A stretch of 64,000 nucleotides of DNA from Aphrophora alni (GCA_963513935.1 OY740769.1:35925120-35989119); one strand, 5' to 3'; numbered from the stretch's first letter, positions 1 to 10,401 are shown. Notes: generated from the letters alone by a model not told the origin. Program-made: numbers and translations.

Positions 1-844
1 CGTCTTTCTCTTCTGTCTCACATAAGCAACATATATCGTTGTAATCTCCCAAAATGTGATATATATATATATATTGGATATTTAACATATATACTTGTGT
101 TTGGGGGGGGCGATCACTTGGGCAAGTACGCATGTGTTGTTTAAAACATTCAGTAGACCTACTCCCTTCATTTCATTTCCATCGTCTTTGATACCGTTTA
201 TTGAAAGATCTACAGCACTTGATTATAAAAACGATAATTGAAATCGCAGTATATTGCTTTATAAAACAAATTCTTTGTTAAATTATAACTAATAGGCTTA
301 AAAACATTAGGCCTACATGTTATAAGTTTTATAAAACATACTCATAAAAGAAAGTAATTTTCCTCTCATTTCTGATAAGCACAGATGCTAGATACACACA
401 AACCAATTTTGAATTTAACCAAGGACTATAAAATTTAAACGTTAAACATCATGTGATTATGATATTAATTTCATTTAGTATAATTTTTCGCCAAAGTAAT
501 ATGATATCTTTTTACCTCTAATAGTTAAATAATTTTGTTTAACATGTATTTAACATAATATTCTGACGTTTCTTGCTAAAAGAACTTTCCAGTTTTTATA
601 TAATTCCAAACAAAAATATTGCAAATAAATGGAACGACAAAAACAAAACATTATTCTGAGGATGGTCTACATTTATTTTTTAATGTCCAAAACATCAAAA
701 ATCGTTAAAAAAATATTCGAAATTCAGGGGAATCTTAGTACTTTTTTATTACAAAATTTAATACAAAATTTAACTATGCAATATTATATTATGAGGCTAG
801 AAGAAAATTGCTTACTTAATATACCTGGCAAAAGGCTTGATTTA
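1..844. other. AT-rich non-coding stretch
   Basis: No gene is supported here. The only visible structures are a short (AT)n run at about 59-74 and a G8 run at 103-110. The longest open frame (629-847) is a low-complexity lysine/isoleucine/asparagine-rich translation typical of A+T-rich non-coding DNA. Confidence 0.6.
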
Positions 845-846
845 TA

Positions 847-913
<67 letters not shown>
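845..913. repeat. (AT)n microsatellite
   Basis: About 69 bp of nearly pure AT dinucleotide, interrupted once by a TTT near 868. It lies about 85 bp outside the minus-strand hammerhead-like motif at 998-1033. Confidence 0.95.
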
Positions 914-917
<4 letters not shown>

Positions 918-997
918 ACAGATTACGACTTCGTACAAATAAACCAGTTTGTAAATTGTACGATTCCTTCATAAAGAAGTGATTTATTTTTCCTTTT

Positions 998-1033
998 CCG
1001 TGATGTGTTTTAAAGTATATGCTTCATCATCTG
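998..1033 (-). ncRNA. Degenerate hammerhead-like motif, copy A
   Basis: Read on the minus strand this gives CAGATGAT, then GAAG paired to CTTT across a CATATA loop, then AAAAC. That is the order of a hammerhead core (CUGANGA, stem II, GAAA) with one changed base in each conserved box. Sequence on both sides aligns, at roughly two thirds identity by eye, with copy B at 2719-2760 in the opposite orientation, including a shared AAAAATWAAGTC-like segment downstream. It is probably a decayed end of a Penelope-like element or retrozyme. Cleavage activity is unlikely given the mutated core. Confidence 0.4.
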
Positions 1034-1168
1034 ATTTTTCATGAACATCAACACATAAATAAAACGAGATAGAGAACAAGCGTAAAAACACGAAACAACA
1101 ATATGTGATCCAAGTGTGACACGCACCAAGGTCGAAAACCAGCTACTAAATTGACGGTGTTGGCTTTA

Positions 1169-1173
<5 letters not shown>

Positions 1174-1239
<66 letters not shown>
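1174..1239. repeat. (AT)n microsatellite
   Basis: About 66 bp of uninterrupted AT dinucleotide, between the minus-strand hammerhead-like motif and the promoter-like block. Confidence 0.95.
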
Positions 1240-1242
<3 letters not shown>

Positions 1243-1418
1243 TATAACATACCGAAATAGAAAGCTCCAAAGGTCAGTACCCGGCAGGCCATAAATCGTC
1301 AAGACATGAAAAGATTGACGGACATAAAAAAAAATGTTTCAACAGGGAAACAACGCACCCAAACCGTCACACAAGATCCATCAAAATTAAGCCTTTAATA
1401 CCGAAACAAATTGTAACA

Positions 1419-1550
1419 AGCCAATCAGAGCAAGTGAATCAGTTCTGAAATAACGTCCAAGAATTAAAACTAGCCAATGGAAGAAAAGCATCATGACGCT
1501 GTTTTAAAAAGAGGAGAACTTATAAATAAGGGAAAAAGGGAGGACACGTG
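1419..1550 (+). promoter_or_regulatory. CCAAT/TATA promoter-like block of a probable transposon
   Basis: Two CCAAT boxes are visible (AGCCAATCAG at 1419-1428 and TAGCCAATGG at 1471-1480), followed by a TATA box (TATAAATA at 1521-1528) and an E-box (CACGTG at 1545-1550). Order and spacing suit a polymerase II core promoter firing rightwards, with a start expected near 1550-1560. No host coding frame follows. Instead there is a leader rich in TCGTCG repeats, and hammerhead-like motifs lie on both sides, so a transposable-element promoter (LTR or Penelope-type) is more likely than a gene promoter. Element boundaries were not found. Confidence 0.45.
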
Positions 1551-2100
1551 GTTCTTTTAGGTATTTTTGGTTCCGACGTCGTATTAGAAGGTTGTTCCGG
1601 GGAAGTGTTTCTCCTGATCGAAAGAGTTAAGTGTTTGTGAAGGACTTTGCCTATCCTATTCGTCGTTTTTCTTTTTTAATAAAACTGTTAAGTTTATAAA
1701 AGTCAATAAAAAGTTATCCGTCGTTTTAAAAACTAAAAGAATCTTCGTATTAAAGTATAAGAAGTCTTCGTGGTCGTTAAGTGAGATAAGTGTGAAGTTT
1801 AAGGAGTCATCGTCGTATTAAAGTTAAATCAGTGAGAAGAAGCATCGTCGTAAAGAAAGAAAAGCATCATCGTCGCAAGAGTGAGTGCAGAAAGGTGTAA
1901 CCCGCGATTGGGATCATCTACGGGAGAGGCAAACCATCCAACCATCACGCAATCTTCGAGAGAACCACGGAACGAGAACAACCAAAAAACTGGAAAGGAA
2001 CACGTCAATTGATAAGTAGAACTTAAAGGACAATACATTTTATAAATTACCACCAAATTTTGTTCTTTTGTAATAATAAAATAAATTATAGCCACCTAAG
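1551..2100 (+). other. TCGTCG-rich, GC-richer leader of unidentified element
   Basis: Clearly less A+T-rich than its surroundings. It carries repeated variants of TCGT(CG)TATTAAAG and ATCGTCG between about 1573 and 1880, then a segment (1895-1985) rich in CGAGAG/CACGG words. The plus-strand frame across 1890-2020 stays open for about 40 codons but matches nothing I recognise. The longer minus-strand frame (1829-2095) looks like its shadow. The best reading is a transposon 5' untranslated region or solo-LTR R/U5, downstream of the promoter-like block. Confidence 0.35.
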
Positions 2101-2531
2101 AACCAACGAACCCCAATAGAGATTTAAATTAAATTCAAGTAAATAACCTTCAGATAGCCGGAGCAAATATTTTATAAAGCTAATTAAAATTAGAGTCAAA
2201 ATTAAATACAAATTAAATTGATGCATTCTTAAATTCCTTGTTTTAGACTAAGTTGTTTAGGATAAGAATTTATAGTGAAGATGTACCTAGTTTAAGCCGT
2301 AGTATAAAATTGTAGAATAAGATATTAATCAGTAATATTTTGAGCATCAAGGTAAAAATTATGTTTTAAATGATTAAACAATTAATATTGAAAAGAATTA
2401 ATTATTCAATATGTTTAATTAAAATTGAGTTATAATCCCACATGTTTTGAGTGTTATTATTTTAATCAATTGTCAAATAACTAACGAACTAATAACCAAA
2501 TGAATCATAATAAATTAATAAATAGTAAAAG

Positions 2532-2557
2532 AAATATAGGAGAGTTTTCCTATATTT
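2532..2557. repeat. Perfect 10-bp hairpin
   Basis: AAATATAGGA (2532-2541), a six-base spacer and TCCTATATTT (2548-2557) form a perfect inverted repeat. It sits just before the microsatellite that precedes hammerhead-like copy B, so it is probably part of the same composite repeat. Confidence 0.7.
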
Positions 2558-2611
2558 AAGCGACCAACGTGTAGCAAATAACTAATAAAAAAAAAGAGAA
2601 CGTTTACAACG

Positions 2612-2614
<3 letters not shown>

Positions 2615-2665
<51 letters not shown>
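2615..2665. repeat. (AT)n microsatellite
   Basis: About 51 bp of AT dinucleotide beginning at a GTTATA. It mirrors the microsatellite at 1174-1239 in lying just inside the hammerhead-like motif. Confidence 0.95.
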
Positions 2666-2667
<2 letters not shown>

Positions 2668-2718
2668 GCTTTTGGCTTCTTTTGTCTTCTCAAGAATTAT
2701 GAGGGAACAATGAAAAGT

Positions 2719-2760
2719 CTGATGATGAAGCATTAGTTTTGAAACGCGTCACAGAGACGC
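2719..2760 (+). ncRNA. Hammerhead-like ribozyme motif, copy B
   Basis: CTGATGA (2719-2725) is followed by T, then GAAGC pairing with GTTTT (C-G, A-T and G-T pairs) across an ATTA loop, then GAAAC (2741-2745). This is the order of the conserved core of a hammerhead ribozyme. Directly after it GCGTC-ACAGA-GACGC forms a second perfect 5-bp hairpin (2746-2760). The CTGATGA...GAAACGCGT combination is characteristic of hammerhead motifs in Penelope-like elements. The unpaired U after CTGATGA and a poorly defined stem I are weaknesses, so activity is uncertain. Confidence 0.5.
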
Positions 2761-2789
2761 AAAAATTAAGTCACGTAGACGGAATTTAG

Positions 2790-4430
2790 GAAGATAAATA
2801 TTAAATTAGTATAAAATTAGAAACTTGGAAACCGTATACAAGAATATTAACTTAGTTTATTACGTAAAAAACTTCATTAATGTTATAAAAAATTTTTACT
2901 GTTATAAAATAATCTTTGATATTAACTTCATACATGAGTAAAAAATATCTTTTGGAATAATGTCGGTCTGTCTGTCTGTTTTCTAAGTTACTGCCATCTA
3001 TAGTGCGCTGCAGTACAAACAATTTTACTAATTTATAATAAATTGGGCCAAAAGCACAATTATTAACATCAGGATAAGGATATTGACCTAATATCACTTA
3101 AACCAATAACGATATTAGTAAAATGTGTAAGATGTAAGTGCATTGTCACCTAAACCGGAAGTATTCCATAAATAACATAATGACCGTACTGTTTAAATCA
3201 GTAAAAATGATTGTTTCCGGCACTTGTTGATTGTTCCAACCTACCTAAGAATAAATTGTATTTGTGACCATGGTTTGTCAGGTTAGAATTTAACATTTAT
3301 CCTGTTCCTTTTTGGTTTTATTATATGAATGTTTGGCTTTAAAAAAAAAAAAAAAGCTTCCATTTCATTTTCCCCGTTTTGAAATGCTGTTGAAAACAAT
3401 ATTTTTATATGAAATGAACATTTTATTTGGATTATTATTTTAATTTTTCCAATATTAGTTGAATACATGAAATTAGGTTATTAGTATTATAAAACACATA
3501 GCCAGTGTCAGTTAGAATATTTATTAAGTGTCTCCTCACTCAGAAAAAAAGTTTTAGTAGAGTGTCTATTTTATTTTATTATGCACATATTAAACGTATT
3601 CACTTAGTTCGATATGTGGGGATGTTATGTTGTCGTTATTACTTAAAAACGTAATAACTAAAATATCTTAGAGCTGTTTTAATATGTTTTGTAGAATTTT
3701 GCTAAAATACAGCTCTTCATGATTTAAATTAAATATTATTCATCCCAATGTTTAATAATGAATTAATTTAAAAAATAAAATAAAAAAAACATACCTCTTT
3801 CGACAATGAGATCAAAATCATCCCTACTTATTTTGATGGAATTGAAAAAATGTAGGACATCGATAAAACTATCTTCTACCACTGTTTTCTTCAGTATGTA
3901 TATATCTTAATGTAAAATAATTGTTGAATAATTAAAACACAAAACAAATTAAATGGTTGTTTTATTTGAGAAAATGTCAGTCAATATAGAAGAAAAAAAT
4001 CTAGAAACTTACACTTCATTGAATAGAAGGTACTAAAACCTACTATTGTGATTTCCAGCGAAAAATACGTCATCATTTTTTTATTATTTTAAATAGGAAT
4101 GTTAACCTTGTAAGTAATTAGAGGAATAAAATTAATTGTTCACCATGAACACTGATGGCTTTCATATATCCTATAATTGCAGAAAGTTATATAAATTACA
4201 TATGTACACAGATTAAAAGTCCTTCCAAATTTTTTTTGGAAAATCAAATGTTGACACAATATTAAAAAGAAATTTACTATGACTGTGTTGGCTTCCATTT
4301 CTGTCAGCCACAGTTGCTTAAACTTTTAAATGTTTCTAAGAAACTCTAAACAACTTTCTGACAAGTAATCACGATCCTGACATGTTCATTACTTTATAAA
4401 TTAATTACCGAGGGACGGTTTTTAAAATTA
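2790..4430. other. AT-rich non-coding stretch
   Basis: No gene seen. Contents: a short GTCT tandem run (2965-2980), an A15 run (3341-3355), and a 20-bp word at 4053-4072 containing a CRE-like TACGTCA that recurs with small changes at 5078-5096. Confidence 0.55.
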
Positions 4431-4439
4431 ATAATTTAG

Positions 4440-5120
4440 AGAAACGCAGAACGTGTTCCGCTTTATTGCACAGATTTTTTTGACACTAAGGACAAAGTAC
4501 ACGTCATGGCTGAAACACTTAAATCGAATCCTCGTGTTATTGTTGTGCAATTTCAACGTGTTGAGTTAATCAATAGTTGAACACTACTATTTTGTAACCA
4601 TAAAACGCCCCAACAACATGGTGTTTCAATAACACCTCACCCGTACACAAACTAAGGAGATTAGGTTTAGAATGAAGAAGTGAAACAATATAGCCACGCT
4701 TCGATTTTTATTCGTGGGAGGTGGAAAATATTGGACTCCCAGCTCCCATAAGTACTCACTAAAATCCATGCCTGTTGAGTAAATTTATCCTTTCTCAACG
4801 CAACCTTCCAAACAGTTTTCCGCCCTAGGTAGGTACAGTCCGCCATTGCATTATCCTCCATGCTAATTATCAGTTCCACTACTCTAGTATAATTCCGTTT
4901 GGAAAGAGTAATTTTCACAAATTCCGATAAAACCGTCTACGGCAGTTTCCCTTGGTATGCACGATCGCAACGCTCGAATCGAGGCTTGTATTCTTTTCCG
5001 ACACTACTCCTAAACCAAGACTGGTCAACTTTTCGCGTGCTCTGCGTTTTCCCGCGGCAGAGAAGGAAGTTGTAAAATCCCAGCGATAAATACGTCAGAA
5101 CGGAAAATAATTAAGTGCAC
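4440..5120. other. CpG-richer patch, possible first exon or regulatory region
   Basis: Conspicuously richer in C, G and CpG than its surroundings, especially 4945-5065 (CGATCGCAACGCTCGAATCG, then TTTTCGCGTG and CCCGCGGCAG) and 5115-5135 (GTGCACGCGTC). A minus-strand open frame of 83 codons (4667-4918) crosses it but resembles no family I know and has no visible splice context. It may be a promoter or first-exon region of a host gene, or a decayed transposon. The sequence alone does not separate these. Confidence 0.3.
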
Positions 5121-5180
5121 GCGTCTTTCTCGCTCTGACATTAGCTATTCTCCATATTATAATGTCTGAAACTCGACTAC

Positions 5181-8019
5181 TCGATTTATCTTAAAGACTA
5201 AATTATAGGCAATTGAAAAAAAAAAAGCGATAATGAAGTGGAATTATTTTGTATGAATGTTACATTGGTCATTAATTTGAATTTTAACTGAATATGGCAA
5301 CTGTGAGTACTTAGCTAGAACAAAGTAAACTTTTCGTGTAGACGGTTTGCAAAAAACAACAACAAATTATCTGAATATTGAAGAGACTTGAAGACACAAA
5401 GTACTAAATCATACTACTTATTAGTTCTAAGATATAAATGTAGGTATCCATGTATTTACTGATTATTTCCACATCATTAAATAAACTTGTATATTACATC
5501 TAATTCAATTATTTAATTCTAATTTTAATCATTAGTAATAATTTAAAATTTAAGATAATTAAAAATCTAAAAACAATATTAGTTTATTCATACTCCATGC
5601 ATTTCCACACGTTCGCCACATACAACAAATAGTAACTCGAATACAACTTTGTGCAGGTCTTACAAACATTATAACAGCTAGAAACTAACATACACTTGTT
5701 CCGTCACATTCCAAGTACATATTAAGTTCCGGGTTACGATAGTGACATTAACCTAAACGGGTTTCAAGATTACAACATAATCACCTACTTAACTAATGAA
5801 ATAATTCTCTTTCTATTCTCAGTCTTTTAAACTTCTGATCTTCCTTTAGTTAATAGCTTCTGTTGTGGACGAGTCACGTTGTGACAAGTCATTAAATGAT
5901 AAGGCAATAATAAGTACAACCACAAAGCCATACAAGCTTTAATTGGGAATGGGTTGTAGATACTAACCAACCGTCCTTGTATGAAAATATAGTTCCAGTA
6001 CCATTTAACAAAACAATATGATAATAATTATTATAAAACAACTCGTTTCATATATTTTAAATTATTTAAAAAAATTAGAAAGTCCTGTTTATGTATTGAA
6101 CCAGATATTTCAAATTACTCTACGTCCTGATTGTAATATAATAATAATTTATTTTATTTCTCATGTGCAAGATTATACACTATAAGAAATACAAAATTCA
6201 CAATAAAACATACCACAACAAATAAAAATATAATACAATACTCTAAATAGTTTAATTAAAAGAAAATAAAATTTTAAAAACTGACACAAATAAAATTGCA
6301 CAATAATGACAATGTTTTCAAGTAAAAAAAAAAGTACGTCTCACGGTTTAAGGTAAACACCAAAACCACTTCTACGGATTCACTACTCACGGATATATAG
6401 ACAGACAGACGACGAAGTTTTACTTTTGTGAGTGTGAGTTCAGAAATTCAGAGAGATCCTACTACATCGACAACTTTCTCATGTAGTCTTAGGTCAAACC
6501 CCCCCCCTCTATTTTGTCTTTCTTATCAGATCTCTCGTACTTATTCGATTCAAATACTATTCAAATATCCGAGGTTTAGAGGTGTGTTCTTTTCATCCTT
6601 TTTTAAACAATAAGAAGGGTAAAATGCCTTTTACTTAATAAGGGGGTATACTTACGAAATTTGCAACATAGATTTTCGGTTTTTCTTCACAAGTAAAAAC
6701 GCTAAATAGACAAATAAAAACTGTTACGGAAGCGAAATAAACCAAACATAAGTGAGTCCAAATCTGAGAAATATCCCCTTTAAAATTTAAGGTAAGCAAA
6801 TTAACTTACAGATCTGTAAGGATTTAAGCATTCCGGTCTCTGTAAGGCATTCAGTGATAAATGAATCAATACTAATACAAATATCTGTATCCATAAATGC
6901 CCTGCAATGTGAAAATAGATCCCAAGTATTGATTATTTATTTAATTATTTTGTATGTCCAATTATAAGCAGTCTACTACGTTATATATAAGATATAACTT
7001 TTTAATGATTTGAATATTTAATTTAAACTATCGTATGCTCTTTAAATGAAGATTCTACAATATACTTCAAATTTCGAACATTTTTTGATAGATTTAAAGA
7101 CGGTAGTAAATCAACACCTACTACTTTCTCACAGTTTATTTATACAAACTACTCAAGAGTCCAATCGCAGTTTAAGGTTTTTAATTAACACGATCATTTG
7201 TATAACATTTTTATTTTCCTAAATACAAGTAGTTGAGAGATAAGTATGGGAGGGGGTCACAAAATATATTATGGGATATACTCAGAATTTAATATCGCGA
7301 ATAACACATTATAATAGGAAATGTTGAATTGTTATAGAAATTAAAACTACTTAGCCTACTTCGAATATTATTTCATATCATGGAAAAGGATAAATTAATC
7401 TCTTTAACTAAAAAAACGGTTACAGAAGAAGAAATCAAAAGGGATACCAGGATATCGAAGCGGTCTGCGAATTTATCAGTTCCTGCTGAGTTTTCAATAC
7501 AGCAGTAGTGTCATATAGTTTTTAGTCGTCGGATAACTCAATAGAAACTCTTAAATCAGTCTCAAGACGTGGAATATCGGTCCAAATATTGCGTCTATCC
7601 GCCCTGAATTCACTCCTAAATTTATTATTTCGTTTCAAAATACTCTCAAGGTTAGGAATTATATTCTGATTCCCACATTTTACTTCAGTAGAAGGATATA
7701 AAAAATCCGTATTTAAATAGGTAATGATTAGCTACCATAGAATCAATATATGTTCCACCAACACTTAGAATATAACTCGGAAATTCAAGCAGTACATGAA
7801 TTTAACTATATCTTCATGTTGCCTCCCCACTACTACCTTACTTGATGCGCACACACTCATGTTCAGGTGGAATGAATTATAAAAATGGCTTCTACATTTT
7901 TCAATTTAATCTCGCAAAATCAAACCTAGTGAATACATACAAGTTACTTGAAAATGTACAAATATTAAACTATGAATTTAAAAAAAACCACAAACATCCG
8001 CACAACAAAAGCACCATAC
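5181..8019. other. AT-rich non-coding stretch
   Basis: No recognisable gene. At about 6375-6425 the words ACGGATATATAG and GACAGACAGACGACGAAG resemble the end of a dispersed repeat, but no partner end was found. The 61-codon frame beginning near 6428 contains a C9 run and reads as non-coding. The frame at 7842-8222 is fortuitous because its 3' half is the inverted repeat of the mariner-like element. Confidence 0.5.
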
Positions 8020-8021
8020 TA

Positions 8022-8132
8022 TACCAGGTGTATAAAATGAATAGCGAGGTTTTAAAGCTTTATAACTTTTATTACATTAAACTTACCGCTATAAATGACA
8101 CATCAAATGAAAAAGCAACTGAAAGAGTTTTA
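8022..8132 (+). repeat. Left terminal inverted repeat of mariner-like element
   Basis: It matches the reverse complement of 8802-8912 over its whole length with scattered substitutions. Examples are the shared blocks AAAATGAATAGCG and CTATAAATGA followed by ACATCAAATGAAA. Confidence 0.9.
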
Positions 8133-8141
8133 CAGAAAAGC

Positions 8142-8704
8142 CTACAAGTGTTCAATGAGAGCACCATTCGTCACACGGCACACGTCAAGACGATATGCGA
8201 GTTCTTCCCAAAGTTTGAGTAATTGTTGTAACAGCTGCTTCAATCCTGTTTCTTAATTCGGGAAGGTCAGTTGGTAGTGGAGGCACATACACACGATCCT
8301 TTATGAACTACCAAAGGTAGAAATCGCAAAGCGTCAGATCGGGTGACTGTGGAGGCCATGCGAAACAAACTCCGTCATTGCGACCTTTACGGTCTATCCA
8401 GCGGTCGGTTACAGTAACGTTCAACCAATCGCGTACTTCGGTGTGCCAGTGAGGCGGCGCACCATCTTTCTTGAAAATGAAGTTCTCTTGTTCATCATCT
8501 TTCAACTGAGGGAAGAGCCATAACTGTAGAGTATTAAGATAAGAAGTACCAGTTACAGTTGCTTCGCCAAAAAAGAATGTCCCATAAACTTTCTGCCTGG
8601 TTATAACACCATCTACGGATGTTATTATCGCCTGGAGGATAACAACTGAACTTAATACGGAACGGACGTTGCACAGTAACTACAGATTCCGTCTTTGCAA
8701 ACTG
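8142..8704 (-). pseudogene. Mariner-like transposase, deleted and frameshifted
   Basis: The intact enzyme would cut and paste the element by DDE/D chemistry in the nucleus. The relic starts with an N-terminal helix-turn-helix piece (QFAKTESVVTVQR, about 8666-8704). It then jumps at about 8600-8610, with a frame change, to the catalytic half: VYGTFFFGEATVTG, LFPQL, then KDGAPPHWHTEV with one catalytic Asp, then WPPQSPDLTLCDFYLW with the last Asp. By my count 46 residues separate the Asp of DGAPP from the Asp of CDFYLW. The segment holding the first catalytic Asp is missing. A TAG stop (8308-8310) replaces the Gly expected after FYLW. Further on, KDRVYVPPLP and, after another frameshift, YRLDVCRVTNGALIEHL lead to the natural stop at 8142-8144. 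The family assignment is firm and the gene is dead. Confidence 0.88.
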
Positions 8705-8801
8705 TAAAACACAAAAAAAGCTTTCTGTTAATTAATCACCATCTTTACCACTAGCGCTTTCTAACGGATGGCGGGGAAAACATTTCGTGGTGCCAACGAA
8801 C

Positions 8802-8912
8802 AAAACTGTTTGAGTTGCTCTTTCATTTGATGTATCATTTATAGCTGTAATTGTAGTGTAATACAAATTATAGGGCGTTAAAACCCCGCTATTCATTTTG
8901 AAACACCCGGTA
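8802..8912 (-). repeat. Right terminal inverted repeat of mariner-like element
   Basis: Partner of the left repeat, ending ACACCCGGTA at 8903-8912 and followed by the TA target duplication. It keeps the more canonical TACCGGGTG terminus. Confidence 0.9.
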
Positions 8913-8914
8913 TA

Positions 8915-10330
8915 ATAATTCATTACTGTTATTAAGTTTACTTCATTAGGTTACTGTATTTTTATCACTGTAGAAAACCGAAGCTCGATCAAACACATGA
9001 ATCACTGTAACAATTTCACAAGAAGAAGAAATGAAGATGTAAAACCTTAGTACAATTAGCGAATCCGACGTAGAAGCCTGACAATAAGCCCTATACTCTA
9101 CTACAGTGTCTCTGTTGGTTCCTTTAGTCGGTCGTAACTTAACAAAATACTACCTAAAACTCGTTATATGTGCATCAATAATTGTCAGGTAACGATCAAT
9201 TATTTCAATCACTGATTTCAACTTATTATTAAATCCACACTCAAAATTAATGAGCAAACATTTTTTGCTCTGTCATAGGAAGTAAATAATTTTTATGTAA
9301 TGAAACACAAAATGACTGCAATACATAAATGGTCCCCAAACTTTCGCATCTCGTTCAAATCATTATTTAACAACAATACGATTCAACACAAACTCGACAT
9401 TTTTATTGATATTTATTTTTATTGAGCACCTTCTATATTCAGTTTGATTTCTGAATTTACTATAGAACTATAAAATATTGTTTGTGGCTAATATTTGTGA
9501 TTTTAAAATTACTGTTTTACTTTCAGATATAAAATATCATAATCATGTTAAAAAAAATAAAAAATCCTAAATTCATAATAAACGTATTAGTCACCACTTC
9601 TCAAAAATTGAGTTATTGATCAAAACAAAATATCAACTATGGACTTCTTGTATCAAAATCGAATCTAATAAATGCATGCAAATGTTGGTGAAATGAAAAA
9701 CCTAAAACAATGCCCAAAAGCGCAGTAAAATTATTTATTAGGAAATAGTAGTCTAAAAGAAGAAAAAACCTGATGATGACCTATTAAACTATCAAAAATA
9801 ATATTTATAATATAAATATCAAATAATATCTCAGATTAGAGTCACTTAATGACAGAACAGAAGAAATCATAAACGGTATTTAAATGTATTAACATATGAC
9901 GGGATATATTAAAAAAAAATAATGTATCAGATTATAAATATTATTAATAACAATTGCATAAACATACAACCTTTCTACGTTAAATTATCGGCCATTAACA
10001 ATTTATGAAAGAAAACTTAGAAATAGAAATATTACTTTATTTAAATTTGATGTTTAAGTAGCTATTAAGATGAATCCTTCCTGAAAGGTCACAAATTTGT
10101 GAGAGGGCACAATGAAAGGAAAGTGTCAGATGTGGTTTAAATCAACTGACAAGAAATATATGGGAAAATAAAATAGTGTTTTTTTCCTTGTTATTTAAGG
10201 GCAAAGTACCTCAGGTTTGAAAATGTGTTTTGTGTTCTGAATAGAGCGTCTTTTACTGAGAGTTACTATACAAAATACATGGAGTTTGGATCAAAAATAC
10301 GTTTGGTATATCGATTTTAGCAAACCTTGT
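8915..10330. other. AT-rich non-coding stretch
   Basis: Nothing gene-like. A CTGATGATGACC word near 9770 recalls the hammerhead-like family, but no paired stem or GAAA box follows, so it is not annotated as a copy. Confidence 0.55.
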
Positions 10331-10337
10331 TTAATTA

Positions 10338-10401
10338 GATCTCGATCGCGACTTTAGCAATGTGGCAGCGGAAAAATAGATCGCGATCGCGACTCGTAGC
10401 A
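10338..10401. repeat. Two direct copies of a CGATCGCG-containing motif
   Basis: Two ~22-bp direct repeats at 10338-10359 and 10379-10401 share GATC-CGATCGCGACT and end in TAGCA. Each contains CpG-dense palindromic sequence (CGATCGCG), which stands out in such an A+T-rich background. The function is unknown. A protein-binding site pair or the end of a decayed transposon are both possible. Confidence 0.6.

Larger units (their letters stand above)
8022..8912 (-). mobile_element. Internally deleted mariner-like (Tc1/mariner) element
   Basis: An 891-bp DNA transposon whose two ends are inverted copies of each other over 111 bp (8022-8132 and 8802-8912). The right end, read inward, starts TACCGGGTGTTTCAAAATG and the left end TACCAGGTGTATAAAATG. 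Both are flanked by the TA dinucleotide (8020-8021 and 8913-8914) expected of Tc1/mariner integration. The transposase relic is on the minus strand and ends 10 bp inside the left repeat. Much of its middle is missing and it has a stop codon and frameshifts, so this copy cannot encode transposase. Divergence between the arms indicates age. Identification rests on inverted repeats, TA duplication and transposase motifs together. Confidence 0.9.

Noticed and set aside
784..2733. Open frames full of alternating Ile-Tyr
   Set aside because: These are translations of (AT)n microsatellites, not proteins.
7842..8222. 126-codon plus-strand open frame
   Set aside because: Its second half is the antisense of the mariner-like inverted repeat and transposase end, and the first half has no similarity to anything. 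It is a shadow frame.
9765..9805. CTGATGATGACC as another hammerhead-like copy
   Set aside because: No paired stem and no GAAA box follow at the expected distance.
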